46,903 nt of DNA. Origin: UBA3263 sp964586765 (GTDB lineage: Bacteria > Bacteroidota > Bacteroidia > Bacteroidales > Muribaculaceae). Position numbers and translations under genes: made by a program. The stretch spans positions 1-46,903 of the forward strand of contig CAZPHN010000020.1 in NCBI GenBank assembly GCA_964586765.1, in the 5' to 3' direction. Of this stretch, positions 1 to 8,393 are shown piece by piece; the first letter of the stretch is position 1; each line of letters opens with the position of its first letter. The notes under the pieces are model-generated. The model saw only the letters and a program-made list of their open reading frames with translations. It did not search any database and was not told the origin of the DNA.

Positions 1-46
1 GCTACGCCGATGGTACTGCGAAAGCGGGAGAGTAGGTAACCGCCCC
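1..46 (+). rRNA. rrf: 5S ribosomal RNA, 3' end only
   Basis: The first bases read GCCGATGGTACTGC, then GGGAGAGTAGGTAACCGCC, which is the conserved 3' third of bacterial 5S rRNA (helix IV/V region and the 3' strand of helix I). The 5' part lies outside the window. A strong terminator follows within ten bases, so this is the end of an rRNA operon read on the plus strand. The exact 3' end is estimated. Confidence 0.9.
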
Positions 47-53
47 TTCCCTC

Positions 54-88
54 AGCGGCTGTGTCAACCCGACACAGCCGCTTTTTTT
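54..88 (+). terminator. Rho-independent terminator of the rRNA operon
   Basis: A perfect 12-bp stem (54-65 with 71-82) closes a five-base AACCC loop and runs straight into seven T residues on the plus strand. It lies just after the 5S rRNA end. Confidence 0.93.
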
Positions 89-114
89 ATATCCAGATGT
101 CACCTGAGGCCTAT

Positions 115-210
115 TTGGGGGCGGCATGCGTCCTCGCATGCCGGAAATATCGCTCAAAGTATCTGTCGCCCAAATGATTACAGACATGCGAGGACGCGTG
201 TCGCCCCCAA
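115..210. repeat. Nested inverted repeat between rRNA operon and surface-protein operon
   Basis: The arms at 115-142 and 183-210 are near-perfect reverse complements. Both carry a GGGGGCG outer edge and an inner GCGTCCTCGCATG core, with about 40 bp between them. Each arm also folds on itself: GCATGCG/CGCATGC around a four-base loop on the left, and the same with one mismatch on the right. The DNA could therefore form a cruciform or three-hairpin RNA. No ORF is contained. It could be a REP- or MITE-like element or a structural terminator; copies elsewhere in the genome cannot be tested here. Confidence 0.7.
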
Positions 211-212
211 GA

Positions 213-254
213 AAAGAGAAGCCGTCTAAACTTGTTAGACAGCCTCATCTCTTT
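213..254 (-). terminator. Terminator of the dockerin/cohesin-like operon
   Basis: On the minus strand a 9-bp stem with one G-U pair (235-243 with 221-229) is extended, after a small internal loop, by 7 bp (248-254 with 213-219). It is followed by a T-rich TTCTTTTC-like tract. It lies about 50 bp beyond the stop codon of the cohesin-like gene, as expected for the end of that operon. Confidence 0.65.
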
Positions 255-305
255 GGTTGGACGGAAGGTTGATTTCCGTATTTGTGTGTTTGTTCTATAC
301 AGTAG

Positions 306-1001
306 TTAGCGTATATAGTATTTTGTACCTTTATAGACTATTATCATGTCATGTGCCGTTCGTGCATCTATCTTCAAACCGGAAACCGTGTAGCATTCTG
401 TGCTATCAAGTTCTCCAAGTGTTATTTCAGGTACTTCTGTACTATTGGGGTTTTCTATGTAGACTTTATATGTTATAGGAGCTTCTGCCGGGATACGGGC
501 ATCTGCATTACTGAGACAGAACTTTATTCCTTCTAATGTGACTTCATATTCGCCGGTACTTATTGTGTTGTTCGCAATCAGTCCTATTGTGAAGAGTTCA
601 TCAAGTAGATTTCCGTCCTCATCATCGTTGAATAGGTCAGAGTTTTGACTTGAGTCTCCCATGATGCGTAGGTCAACGCCATCCACTATATTGCATGCAA
701 TCGAGTGTGTTGGAGTTGCACGTTCGCTGAAGAATATATCGTCTACCATGACACGTCCTTGTTTTACTTGGTTAACTCGGAATCCTTCTGGAAGAATAAA
801 CTCCATATTAAATGCTGTATATTGGATGTCGTCATCATCATGTTGGTAGACGGTAATATAGTTGACAGTTTTGCCATCTGCGACTATGGGGTCAGGAAAT
901 TCTGCCCATACTCTTAGTTTATCTGTGGTGGTTACATCGTATATAGCTGATGCCTGAAGGTAGACACTTGCCAGCATCATTAGAACTAATGTTTTTTTCA
1001 T
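306..1001 (-). CDS. Secreted cohesin-like domain protein
   Basis: The 231-residue product has a cleavable signal peptide (about residues 1-19, ending ASA). It is followed by a single beta-rich domain (about 25-180). The layout is cohesin-like: an early DGKTVNYITVYQ strand, a FNMEFILPEGFRV segment where cohesins carry the 'yDP..L' strand, a mid LFTIGLIAN strand and a final EVTLEGIKF strand. The last ~30 residues (CYTVSGLKIDAR...YKGTKYYIR) resemble the degenerate type IX sorting-like tails common in Bacteroidales surface proteins. Its ATG overlaps the TGA of the upstream dockerin gene (ATGA, 998-1001), so translation of the two is probably coupled. The cohesin assignment comes from pattern and context, not from a database search; a generic surface beta-sandwich is the alternative. 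Confidence 0.65.
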   Translation of the reverse strand: MKKTLVLMMLASVYLQASAIYDVTTTDKLRVWAEFPDPIVADGKTVNYITVYQHDDDDIQYTAFNMEFILPEGFRVNQVKQGRVMVDDIFFSERATPTHSIACNIVDGVDLRIMGDSSQNSDLFNDDEDGNLLDELFTIGLIANNTISTGEYEVTLEGIKFCLSNADARIPAEAPITYKVYIENPNSTEVPEITLGELDSTECYTVSGLKIDARTAHDMIIVYKGTKYYIR

Positions 1002-4000
1002 TTTCTTATTTTTATGAGTTTATACGTCATTTTCGATTGTTTTTCAAGATATATGTTTCGAATGCTTGTTGCGTCCTGTGTATCGATAACACCATCGTTA
1101 TTTACATCGGCATTACGAGAATTGATATCAGGATTTCTGCCGAGATAGTAATTCCTGAGAGTTACGACGTCATTAGCATCAATCAGTCCGTTCTTATCTA
1201 CGTCTCCTAAAAGAATTTCCAAGTCAGCCTTATCCTGATGATTGCCGGCTTTATCGGTCGCGAGAATTGCAAATGTTGCGTTTTCAAGCGGTTCTTCTGA
1301 AACATAGCTGAAGGTGTTGTTTTCTATTTGAGAGGTAACTACTACCCACTCATCAGTTCCTTCAGGGCAGAAATATAGGTCATAATACCATATACCCGAG
1401 CCTACGTCATTACCTTCAACAACGAAATCGAATTTTTGGTCATCTTCCGTTGTTTGAGATGCTATAAATGCTTTTGGAACAGTGAAATCTGTAGTATTTT
1501 TCCATGTTGGCGTAGATATGGGGGCATTATTATCAAAAATTATCTGAGCTCCCATTTGGATTGTTGTATTATCAGCTATATCGGAGAGTAATGATGCGGA
1601 GAATGTCAGATATCCTATACCTCTGTTAGAATTGTCATTAACCGGAAGGATACCATCATCCATATATTTAATATCATCAAGTGTAAGCGGATCCAGAGAA
1701 CGTATTGACCACGATACTTCACCCGTTGCCTTTTCAAAGTTAAAGGTCAGTTCGGCGATAGCGTTGATATCGGGACGCATATCAAGCGTTTTTACGAAAT
1801 GATGTCCTTCCGGTAATTCAAGCTCTTTGTCTCCAATCTTGAGTTTGTGAGCTTTCACTGATGTCATATCAAATATTGAGCGGTCAATATTGCTTGTGAC
1901 TTTTATAGTCGAGGCTGGCGCAGATGCAATAGCGGGGTCATTTTCGAACTCGATTGTATATGAAACGCTTTTTACGTCTTTCCCGATATGATGAGTCCCT
2001 GCAGGTGAGATATAACCGGTTATGTCATTTGGGTCACCTGACTGAAAACAATCGATTAGAGTAACCGGTGGATTAGGCGACGGAGGAACATTTGTGTCCC
2101 AGTTATTTCTTGCATTCAGGACTTTATTGAATATTTGGATATTCACATCAGGGTTGTCCTTGGAAATCATAGAAGAAATCAAGTCGTTACCTACTAATAG
2201 AACACAAGAATCAGGATTTTGCTCATTATTTACATATTCGTTTGAGCCTATCATTTCAAGGGACATATTTTGACCAGTCATACGGGGCGTTTTACATTCC
2301 GTTGCGGAACTGATGGCTTGCTTCATCAAATTTGCTGCTGTATCCACAATCTCTCGTGTCTCCGGTATTTGCGAAGATAGTTCTTCATTAGCCAATTGGT
2401 AATAAACTTTGCAGCATTCAGCAAAAGAGAACAGGTTGCCCTCGAATGGTTCTTGTATGTTAGTCAAATCGAAATCATCTGACTGCATCTCACGTATAGA
2501 CTCGCTCCACGGAGTGCCTGCCCAAGCATATAGTGATACTTTTTCGTGAGCAGTGGTGGTAAATCCGAGTACATAGGTTTTCGTTTTTCCCGGTCCCAGA
2601 TAAGGAATTACCGTTGGCGCGAATGCTCCGCTTTGTCCGGAATTCAGCAAGTTCTCAGTTTCATGTATAACGGGAATTGAGTCTTTATACTCTTTATCTA
2701 AACTAATTCCGAAGTTCATGAAATCAATTTTTCCTCCATTTTTAGTGTGCTGGGCGGCAAGATTGAACGGAATACCCCACACGCCAACATTACTTCGATT
2801 AGTAACCTGAATATATGTCAGGTACGGAGTCCCGGCTATACGTGGAGCAACTATTTCCACGTCAATGTTTACGGGCGTAGCAGATTCAACATTTAATATG
2901 GTTGAAGAAAGAATGTCTTCTGTTGATTCTGTTTCCTTGTCCGTAAAGAAGCCCTTTAGCCTGTACGCCCCGATATTGATATCTGAGTCCTCGAAATCAA
3001 ATGTGGCGTACATTGTATAATTATCTACAACACGGAATTGATTGATTTCATATTCTGATTCATTTCCAACAAGAGCAAGCGATTTTATGGATTCAAATCC
3101 ATTACCTGTAACTTTCATTTCGAAGCTACCTCTATTGGCTGTAGTGGTTACATCCTGTTCAAGTAGTGCGAACTTGTGAATGTGTTGAAAATCGAAATTT
3201 GTATTATTCCCGCTGGCTATGTCGTGAACGGCTATATAATGTGTGCCATTTTCTCGAATAGTCAGTGTTGAATATTTGGTTGCATCTACTCCCGAAGTGC
3301 GGACAAGAGTTTGAGCGGTAGGGGAGTATAATTCAATCATACCTGCATTCCCAATTCGAACATTAACAGAATCACCCACCTCGGCATCAAATCTGTACAG
3401 CTTGATGGAATTAGACGGAATTACTCCTGTATTAATGTGTTCTTCCTTACTGAGGGAGATGATCTCATCAGGGATATACTTAGTGCGGGTATCCGTATAT
3501 GTCCTTGATGCGGTTGATGCTCTATTGTCGGGATCAATGAATTGAACTTTGAAATCGTTACATGCATAATACCCGGGGGCGTTATCTTCAATAGCGAATG
3601 TATAGCTCTTAGAGCGGAACGGCTGCTCCGGAACATCAATTAAAGCCATGAGACTATATGGATTAGAGACTTCCGGAAGTGTTTTGGCTTGTAATGTTTC
3701 CTTATTATCGTTAATCCAATATGAATAAGACTTTACTCCTTCGCCTCCGGCAGGAATTTTTATGAACCATGCTGATTCGACCCTTGACGTCATACCGTAA
3801 GGACTTGTAAGATATGCCATGAATGAATGTAGTCCTGATTCCAGAGCAGAAACATCAATATCAAGGTGAAAAACCGATTCTGCGCTCGTCGGGTCTGCTA
3901 TTCCTATGAATTCATTGTCTAAGTAATAGTAAGCTTTAAACGTTGACCATTGAAGAGCAGAGGGTACTCGCATGAATACACTATTACGGAAACCTAATAA

Positions 4001-4432
4001 ATTACCTTCGCTATCAAAGAGTGAGATTCCGAGTGTATGCATTCCAAGGTCAATGTCATTCAAATCTATATTAAGGTCTAATATACCTTCAGCACCAATA
4101 TTTACCGTTTCTGTTTTAAAAGGAATCCCGTCTATGAGGATGTTGCATGTAATTGGTTCGTTCTCATATCGCTTTTCTCCTTGTTTGAAAAACAGTCGTG
4201 AATGTGTTGAAGATAACTCTAAACCATCAGTAATATAGGCATGAAAGGCGTGAAATCCTTCATCAAGTCCGGCCGTTGACACCTCAATATTGCCCGGGAT
4301 AAATGAATGATAATCACTTTCTGCATCAAACCAGTATTTCCCTGTGATAGAGGATTGACCAGTCTCTTGTGCATTCAGGTTACTGATGGCAACCATCATG
4401 CAAAGAGAGAAACTCAATAATAACTTTAACAT
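998..4432 (-). CDS. Large secreted protein with C-terminal type I dockerin
   Basis: The 1144-residue product carries a signal peptide (residues 1-21, ending NAQ). The N-terminal ~240 residues hold two related beta modules, each with a 'GLH/GFH-F-AY-T' core and an aromatic YWFD or YYLD opening. A TIG-like module follows at about 430-520. At about 800-1070 lies the module seen in large Bacteroidetes adhesins, with YTIEFENDP, a DP.TL stretch and a terminal AT.DKAGN strand. Residues 1075-1130 are a type I dockerin with two complete calcium loops (D1077/D1079/N1081/D1085/D1088 and D1109/N1111/D1113/D1117/D1120), each followed by a helix with RNYYL or RNIYL. It is the middle gene of a three-gene operon; the next gene is cohesin-like and coupled by a 4-base overlap. 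The ligand is unknown. Adhesin or scaffold function is inference. Confidence 0.85.
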   Translation of the reverse strand: MLKLLLSFSLCMMVAISNLNAQETGQSSITGKYWFDAESDYHSFIPGNIEVSTAGLDEGFHAFHAYITDGLELSSTHSRLFFKQGEKRYENEPITCNILIDGIPFKTETVNIGAEGILDLNIDLNDIDLGMHTLGISLFDSEGNLLGFRNSVFMRVPSALQWSTFKAYYYLDNEFIGIADPTSAESVFHLDIDVSALESGLHSFMAYLTSPYGMTSRVESAWFIKIPAGGEGVKSYSYWINDNKETLQAKTLPEVSNPYSLMALIDVPEQPFRSKSYTFAIEDNAPGYYACNDFKVQFIDPDNRASTASRTYTDTRTKYIPDEIISLSKEEHINTGVIPSNSIKLYRFDAEVGDSVNVRIGNAGMIELYSPTAQTLVRTSGVDATKYSTLTIRENGTHYIAVHDIASGNNTNFDFQHIHKFALLEQDVTTTANRGSFEMKVTGNGFESIKSLALVGNESEYEINQFRVVDNYTMYATFDFEDSDINIGAYRLKGFFTDKETESTEDILSSTILNVESATPVNIDVEIVAPRIAGTPYLTYIQVTNRSNVGVWGIPFNLAAQHTKNGGKIDFMNFGISLDKEYKDSIPVIHETENLLNSGQSGAFAPTVIPYLGPGKTKTYVLGFTTTAHEKVSLYAWAGTPWSESIREMQSDDFDLTNIQEPFEGNLFSFAECCKVYYQLANEELSSQIPETREIVDTAANLMKQAISSATECKTPRMTGQNMSLEMIGSNEYVNNEQNPDSCVLLVGNDLISSMISKDNPDVNIQIFNKVLNARNNWDTNVPPSPNPPVTLIDCFQSGDPNDITGYISPAGTHHIGKDVKSVSYTIEFENDPAIASAPASTIKVTSNIDRSIFDMTSVKAHKLKIGDKELELPEGHHFVKTLDMRPDINAIAELTFNFEKATGEVSWSIRSLDPLTLDDIKYMDDGILPVNDNSNRGIGYLTFSASLLSDIADNTTIQMGAQIIFDNNAPISTPTWKNTTDFTVPKAFIASQTTEDDQKFDFVVEGNDVGSGIWYYDLYFCPEGTDEWVVVTSQIENNTFSYVSEEPLENATFAILATDKAGNHQDKADLEILLGDVDKNGLIDANDVVTLRNYYLGRNPDINSRNADVNNDGVIDTQDATSIRNIYLEKQSKMTYKLIKIRK

Positions 4433-4440
4433 TATCTTTA

Positions 4441-5424
4441 TTATTTTGTATTTACCTCTATGTCAACGGATAGTTTACCGTCGGCAGTGGTTTTAGGTGC
4501 TACATTAAATCTTGTTATCTGCGGGTTCGTGGGGGTCGGATCAAAAGGAATGGAGCCTCCGTAAATACCAACTTCTGTTCCGTCACTTCCTAAGAATTGC
4601 TTTGCTTCATCGGTCAACTGATAGAATGTTCCTTCTTTGAATAGACTCATTTCATCAGGGACAATACTGTTATTATGTGCTTCAAGCGACTTATAGAAAT
4701 CCGTATTTGTTGGGCAAATTCCTGACCAAATTGAATGGTATGACTGAGCTAAATTGCCTTGAGACTTATAAGAATTGAGATAAATGGAATTCTTTATAAC
4801 GCAATTGTCGTAATTACCGCTTGAAGTTGTTGTTTCAATAATACAATTGGTCATATTATGAAGAGAGCCACTGGATCGGGCATATAAATCTTTCAGGTAG
4901 CATCCATACATATTTGAGGTCATATTATAGCATAATGAACCGCTTAAGACACAATTAATAAATGTAACATTTGTGAATCCACCTTTATTGGTGCTATAAT
5001 CTAATTTCTCAAACTTACATTTTGAGAAAAGAGCGTTTGAAACACCACATAAGGAGACAGTAGCTCCTTCAGAAACAATCCCCTCAAGTTTTAATCTATT
5101 TTCAGAAGAACCATCTGCGATTATACTAAAGGACCCAAAAAGATAGGTTGGCTCAATGTATGGGTCACTATCATTGACTTTTACGCCCATGCCAGCACCT
5201 CTAATGGTAATTCTCTTTTCAATGTTCGGTACACTGAAAGAACCTGCGGAGAGAGTGATCACATCGCCGTCAACTGCATTTTGATAGGCATTTTTAAATC
5301 CATCAGTGCCGGTGTAAGAGGTAATTGTTCCGTCATGCGAAAGGGTTGCTACCTGTACGGATTGTGCTTTGCTTACAAAAAGTGTTGCAAAAAGCGAGAC
5401 AAAAACTAAAAATAAATGTTTCAT
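4441..5424 (-). CDS. Secreted right-handed beta-helix-like surface protein
   Basis: The 327-residue product has a signal peptide (about 1-20, ending SKA). Residues ~40-240 show short repeating strands typical of pectate-lyase-like beta-helices: ADGDVITLSAGSF-type opening, ITIRGAGMGV, then repeated N-V-T-F-I-N-C, NMTNCIIETTTS and NCVIKNSIYL rungs. No catalytic residues of a polysaccharide lyase are evident. The C-terminus has ITRFNVAPKTTADGKLSVDI, a tail I recognise as recurrent in Bacteroidales surface proteins. A clear GGAGGT ribosome binding site lies about 10 bases before this ATG, which supports the start. It is the first gene of the operon, 8 bp ahead of the dockerin gene, behind a long structured leader. 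The substrate is unknown. Confidence 0.7.
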   Translation of the reverse strand: MKHLFLVFVSLFATLFVSKAQSVQVATLSHDGTITSYTGTDGFKNAYQNAVDGDVITLSAGSFSVPNIEKRITIRGAGMGVKVNDSDPYIEPTYLFGSFSIIADGSSENRLKLEGIVSEGATVSLCGVSNALFSKCKFEKLDYSTNKGGFTNVTFINCVLSGSLCYNMTSNMYGCYLKDLYARSSGSLHNMTNCIIETTTSSGNYDNCVIKNSIYLNSYKSQGNLAQSYHSIWSGICPTNTDFYKSLEAHNNSIVPDEMSLFKEGTFYQLTDEAKQFLGSDGTEVGIYGGSIPFDPTPTNPQITRFNVAPKTTADGKLSVDIEVNTK

Positions 5425-5519
5425 GATTGATTTGTTACCTCCGGACCCACCTCTTTGGTATTTTTATTATTAAACAGGAAAAGCGCGAGGGTCTGTACCT
5501 TCTACCCGTTTCACAAACA

Positions 5520-5611
5520 GAGGCTCTGGAATGCCTTTCAAGATGAAACGAGCAGTTAGAGCCTCACGCATATAGTGAATACCATAAAGATATACACACC
5601 GAAAGGCATTC
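5520..5611 (-). promoter_or_regulatory. Structured 5' leader with pseudoknot-capable pairing
   Basis: The gene-free stretch 5425-5799 contains the promoter and a ~310-nt leader of the surface operon. In the minus-strand RNA, 5611-5601 pairs perfectly with 5539-5529 (11 bp, GAATGCCTTTC/GAAAGGCATTC). The element 5565-5558 pairs perfectly with 5527-5520 (8 bp, GAGGCTCT/AGAGCCTC). The second pairing starts inside the loop of the first and closes outside it, so the two are either a pseudoknot or mutually exclusive folds. I do not recognise a named riboswitch. Confidence 0.5.
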
Positions 5612-5740
5612 ATCACTGCTTCATTTGACCTTGAATGAAATTTTCCAGATTTCTGTTTGTCAAATGAGCGTCCGATAAACGCTTTTTATGTCTGCAATCT
5701 AAATAAAATCCTTATCAGATTTCCATAGATATTTGCGTCG

Positions 5741-5771
5741 CAAAGTTAAGGACATTTTTTTAGACTTACAA
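5741..5771 (-). promoter_or_regulatory. Promoter of the beta-helix/dockerin/cohesin-like operon
   Basis: A perfect Bacteroidetes -7 box TAACTTTG lies at 5748-5741 (minus strand), with a TTGT -33 element 19 bases upstream (5771-5768). Predicted transcription start is near 5736, giving a leader of about 310 nt before the ATG at 5424. Confidence 0.7.
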
Positions 5772-5799
5772 CTAAATTATTATAATTTTGATTGTTTTT

Positions 5800-7116
5800 T
5801 TAGAAGGAGAAGGCAGCGAGGAGACCGAGGCGGTGGGCAACGCGGTGTGAGCGGTCGAAGTTGTTGCGCTTGCCGACATTGTAGCCGACGCCTACCTGAA
5901 CGCGCGGGGTGATGTTGTAGAAGACGTTGGCTGCTCCGTATACACCATATTTGTACTCATTGCCGTCAACTGCGTGACTGCGGGGATAGTATCGTGCCTG
6001 TCCCCATGCGGTAGAGACGGAAATCTTCGGCGAGAAGTGATATTGCAGACCGACCATATAGCCGAGCACGTAAGGTGAGTAAAGTGTGCCGGGTTCATCC
6101 GGGTCGCTGACCATATCGTAGTTGTTGAGCATCCAGTCGCCGCCGAGTGAAGCTATACCGCGTCCGCCGTTAACCGTTGCATAGACCGTCAGAGGGCTTA
6201 CGGGGTTAAATACCGTGCTAAGTTGGAGACCCCAGCCGACTGTGTGCTTGTTGTCTTGCTCAATGAGGTTGCGATATGACATTTCGCGGGTCGTTGCCGA
6301 TAGTCTTACATGCTGAAGATTGTCCTTGCCCCACTGGTATTGCACGAAAAATCCGAGGTCAGGTACCCATTGACGCACAACTTTCGTATTTTCCTCATCG
6401 CCTGTGATTTTCAGAGCGGCGGGGTTTTCAACTGATGCGGCTATGGTCCAGTGATTTTTCCATGTGTGCATATAGCGGACCAGAACGGCAGAGGCGTCCA
6501 CTTTGTTGTTCGGACCTTGGGCGTCAACCGTAGGAGGCAGTGCTGCGGGGTCGCTGAATGTTGTTGCAGCAAGACCTACTGTCCAGTCATTAAGAGTGGC
6601 ATACGCCTTGTTAAGCTTAAATCCGGTTCCTTCATATCCGCTGAATTCGCCTTCAATGTATAGTCCATACGTGCCGAGACGCGAGTTGCGTCCTGCTGCG
6701 CGAAGATAGATTGAAGTGCCTGAGGGCGTAATTCCGAGAGCGCGCATATTTGTCTGGTCCGGATGCATCGGAATCAGATATGGATTGAAATTGGCTCCGG
6801 GAAGTGCGCCATGCCAGTCGTACCATCCGCGCAGCTTAACCGCGCCGCCGATACCCATGGCGAAATTAGTGTTTTTGGTCATGAACATGAAATAAGGAGC
6901 TGCGGGTTCTGTTGCATAGCGGAACTGGTCCTCGTAAAAGACTTGCATCATGCGTGCTACTGAATCCGATGACGGGCGCGCAGACCTGTCGCCGTCAATG
7001 ATTATTACCTTGTGGTTAACCTTAAGTGAGTCGTGAGCCACTTCGCGAGGGGTTGCGGCTTGAATGGCACCTGTGCCTAAAATTACCGCTAAAGCCGGAA
7101 TAATGTGTTTTTTCAT
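5800..7116 (-). CDS. DcaP-like outer-membrane porin
   Basis: From the ATG at 7116 the product is 438 residues with a signal peptide (MKKHIIPALAVILGTGAIQA). An upstream in-frame extension to 7251 would run into the serine ammonia-lyase gene and lacks a secretion signal at its start, so I reject it. After a short periplasmic segment, residues ~60-438 alternate polar and hydrophobic residues as a beta-barrel and end in Phe. The VKLRGWYDW, YLRAAGRNSRLGTYGLYIEGEF and C-terminal VGVGYNVGKRNNFDRS strands fit the DcaP-like trimeric porin family. The likely role is passive uptake of small organic anions across the outer membrane; the solute is unknown. It lies 76 bp downstream of the serine ammonia-lyase gene, with a hairpin between them. 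Confidence 0.75.
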   Translation of the reverse strand: MKKHIIPALAVILGTGAIQAATPREVAHDSLKVNHKVIIIDGDRSARPSSDSVARMMQVFYEDQFRYATEPAAPYFMFMTKNTNFAMGIGGAVKLRGWYDWHGALPGANFNPYLIPMHPDQTNMRALGITPSGTSIYLRAAGRNSRLGTYGLYIEGEFSGYEGTGFKLNKAYATLNDWTVGLAATTFSDPAALPPTVDAQGPNNKVDASAVLVRYMHTWKNHWTIAASVENPAALKITGDEENTKVVRQWVPDLGFFVQYQWGKDNLQHVRLSATTREMSYRNLIEQDNKHTVGWGLQLSTVFNPVSPLTVYATVNGGRGIASLGGDWMLNNYDMVSDPDEPGTLYSPYVLGYMVGLQYHFSPKISVSTAWGQARYYPRSHAVDGNEYKYGVYGAANVFYNITPRVQVGVGYNVGKRNNFDRSHRVAHRLGLLAAFSF

Positions 7117-7129
7117 AAGATAAATAGAG

Positions 7130-7166
7130 AAACCGCAGTCCGGCGGAATTGTCGGTCCTGCGGTTT
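7130..7166 (-). terminator. Hairpin between serine ammonia-lyase and porin genes
   Basis: A 9-bp perfect stem (7158-7166 with 7130-7138, AAACCGCAG/CTGCGGTTT) encloses a 19-base loop on the minus strand. It is followed by CTCTATTTAT, a poor T tract. It may partly terminate the upstream operon or act in the porin 5' UTR. Confidence 0.45.
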
Positions 7167-7192
7167 TAAAACGCTTGGAATGTAAAAAAAGT

Positions 7193-8389
7193 TTAACCGA
7201 TTGCAGCAAGTCCGCCTTTAGCGGTTTCCTTATAGAGCGAGGGGAGGTCATGACCAGTCTGCTTCATTACTTCAACCACTCGGTCAAACGAAACCGAATG
7301 TCTGCCGTCAGAGAATGCCGAATATAGGTTTGCATCCAATGCACGAGCCGCAGCATAGGCATTACGTTCGATGCATGGTATCTGAACGAGACCGCAGACC
7401 GGGTCACATGTCAGTCCAAGGTGGTGTTCAAGTCCCATTTCGGCTGAATATTCAATCTGGCGCGGAGTGCCTCCGAAAAGCTGGCTGGCGGCAGCTGCTG
7501 CCATAGCGCATGCAACGCCTACTTCGCCCTGACATCCTACTTCCGCTCCTGAAACCGAAGCATTGGTCTTGACAACGTTGCCGAAGAGTCCGGCGGTTGC
7601 CAGCGCGCGCAGTATGCGCTGTTCGCTGAATCCCTTTGAGGTGTGCAGATGATAAAGCACGGCGGGAACAATTCCGCATGAGCCGCAGGTAGGCGCGGTG
7701 ACGATTTTGCCGCCTGCCGCGTTTTCCTCGCTGACCGCAAGGGCATACGCATAAACTAATCCGCGTGATTTCAGCGAGGAGTTATAGCCGGCTGCATGAA
7801 CGTAATAGCTTATAGCCTTGCGAGCCACTCCGAGACCTCCGGGAAGCACTCCTTCTGCCTCAATGCCGCGTTCAACCGCCGCTTTCATTACCTGCCATAC
7901 CTCCTTGAGGTAGTCCCAGATAGACGCATCTTCACACTTTTCAACGTATTCCCAGAAAGAATGACCCGTTGAGTCACACCATTTGAGGATATCGCTGATG
8001 GTATGCATGTCATAAACATCTTCTGCCGACCTACGTTCCGCGCCTTCATCGATAACATCACCTCCGCCAATGGAGTATTTAGTGACTTCGCCAAGGAGTT
8101 TTCCTTCGGCATCAAATGCCCGGAGGGTCATACCGTTGGGGTGGAAGGTAAGGAATACGTCAGGTTGCCATATGATTTCAGTCGGAGCTATCTTGGTAAG
8201 TACGTCGAGGATAGCCTTGTCGGTAAGGTGACCTTTGCCGGTAGCGGCGAGGGCACCATAGAGAGTCACCTCGAAGCGCGAGGCCTCGGGGTGACTTTTA
8301 CCGAATTGCTTGGCTGCGTTGCGCGGTCCCATGGTGTGGGACGAACTCGGTCCGTAGCCAATCTTATAGAGTTGACGGATTGATTCCAC
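7193..8389 (-). CDS. sdaA: L-serine ammonia-lyase, single-chain iron-sulfur type
   Basis: This cytoplasmic enzyme deaminates L-serine to pyruvate and ammonia. The N-terminal ~130 residues are the beta domain with the GPSSSHTMGP motif (residues 13-22). The rest is the alpha domain. Cys286, Cys328 and Cys339 have the same 42 and 11 residue spacings as the [4Fe-4S] ligands I recall for the family. TAPTCGSCGIVPA (231-243) is also typical. At 398 residues it is shorter than the usual ~455-residue E. coli-type enzyme, mainly in the beta domain and at the C-terminal tail; the tail Cys that blocks the active site in longer forms is not seen. It starts 4 bp after the PPi-phosphofructokinase stop, so the two are co-transcribed. 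Confidence 0.93.
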   Translation of the reverse strand: MESIRQLYKIGYGPSSSHTMGPRNAAKQFGKSHPEASRFEVTLYGALAATGKGHLTDKAILDVLTKIAPTEIIWQPDVFLTFHPNGMTLRAFDAEGKLLGEVTKYSIGGGDVIDEGAERRSAEDVYDMHTISDILKWCDSTGHSFWEYVEKCEDASIWDYLKEVWQVMKAAVERGIEAEGVLPGGLGVARKAISYYVHAAGYNSSLKSRGLVYAYALAVSEENAAGGKIVTAPTCGSCGIVPAVLYHLHTSKGFSEQRILRALATAGLFGNVVKTNASVSGAEVGCQGEVGVACAMAAAAASQLFGGTPRQIEYSAEMGLEHHLGLTCDPVCGLVQIPCIERNAYAAARALDANLYSAFSDGRHSVSFDRVVEVMKQTGHDLPSLYKETAKGGLAAIG

Positions 8390-8393
8390 TTAA

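Noticed and set aside
5666..5690. Plus-strand terminator-like hairpin (AGCGT/ACGCT then TTTTT)
   Set aside because: The stem is only 5 bp and no plus-strand transcription unit reaches it.
7117..7251. N-terminal extension of the porin
   Set aside because: It would overlap sdaA and hide the signal peptide that begins at the ATG at 7116.
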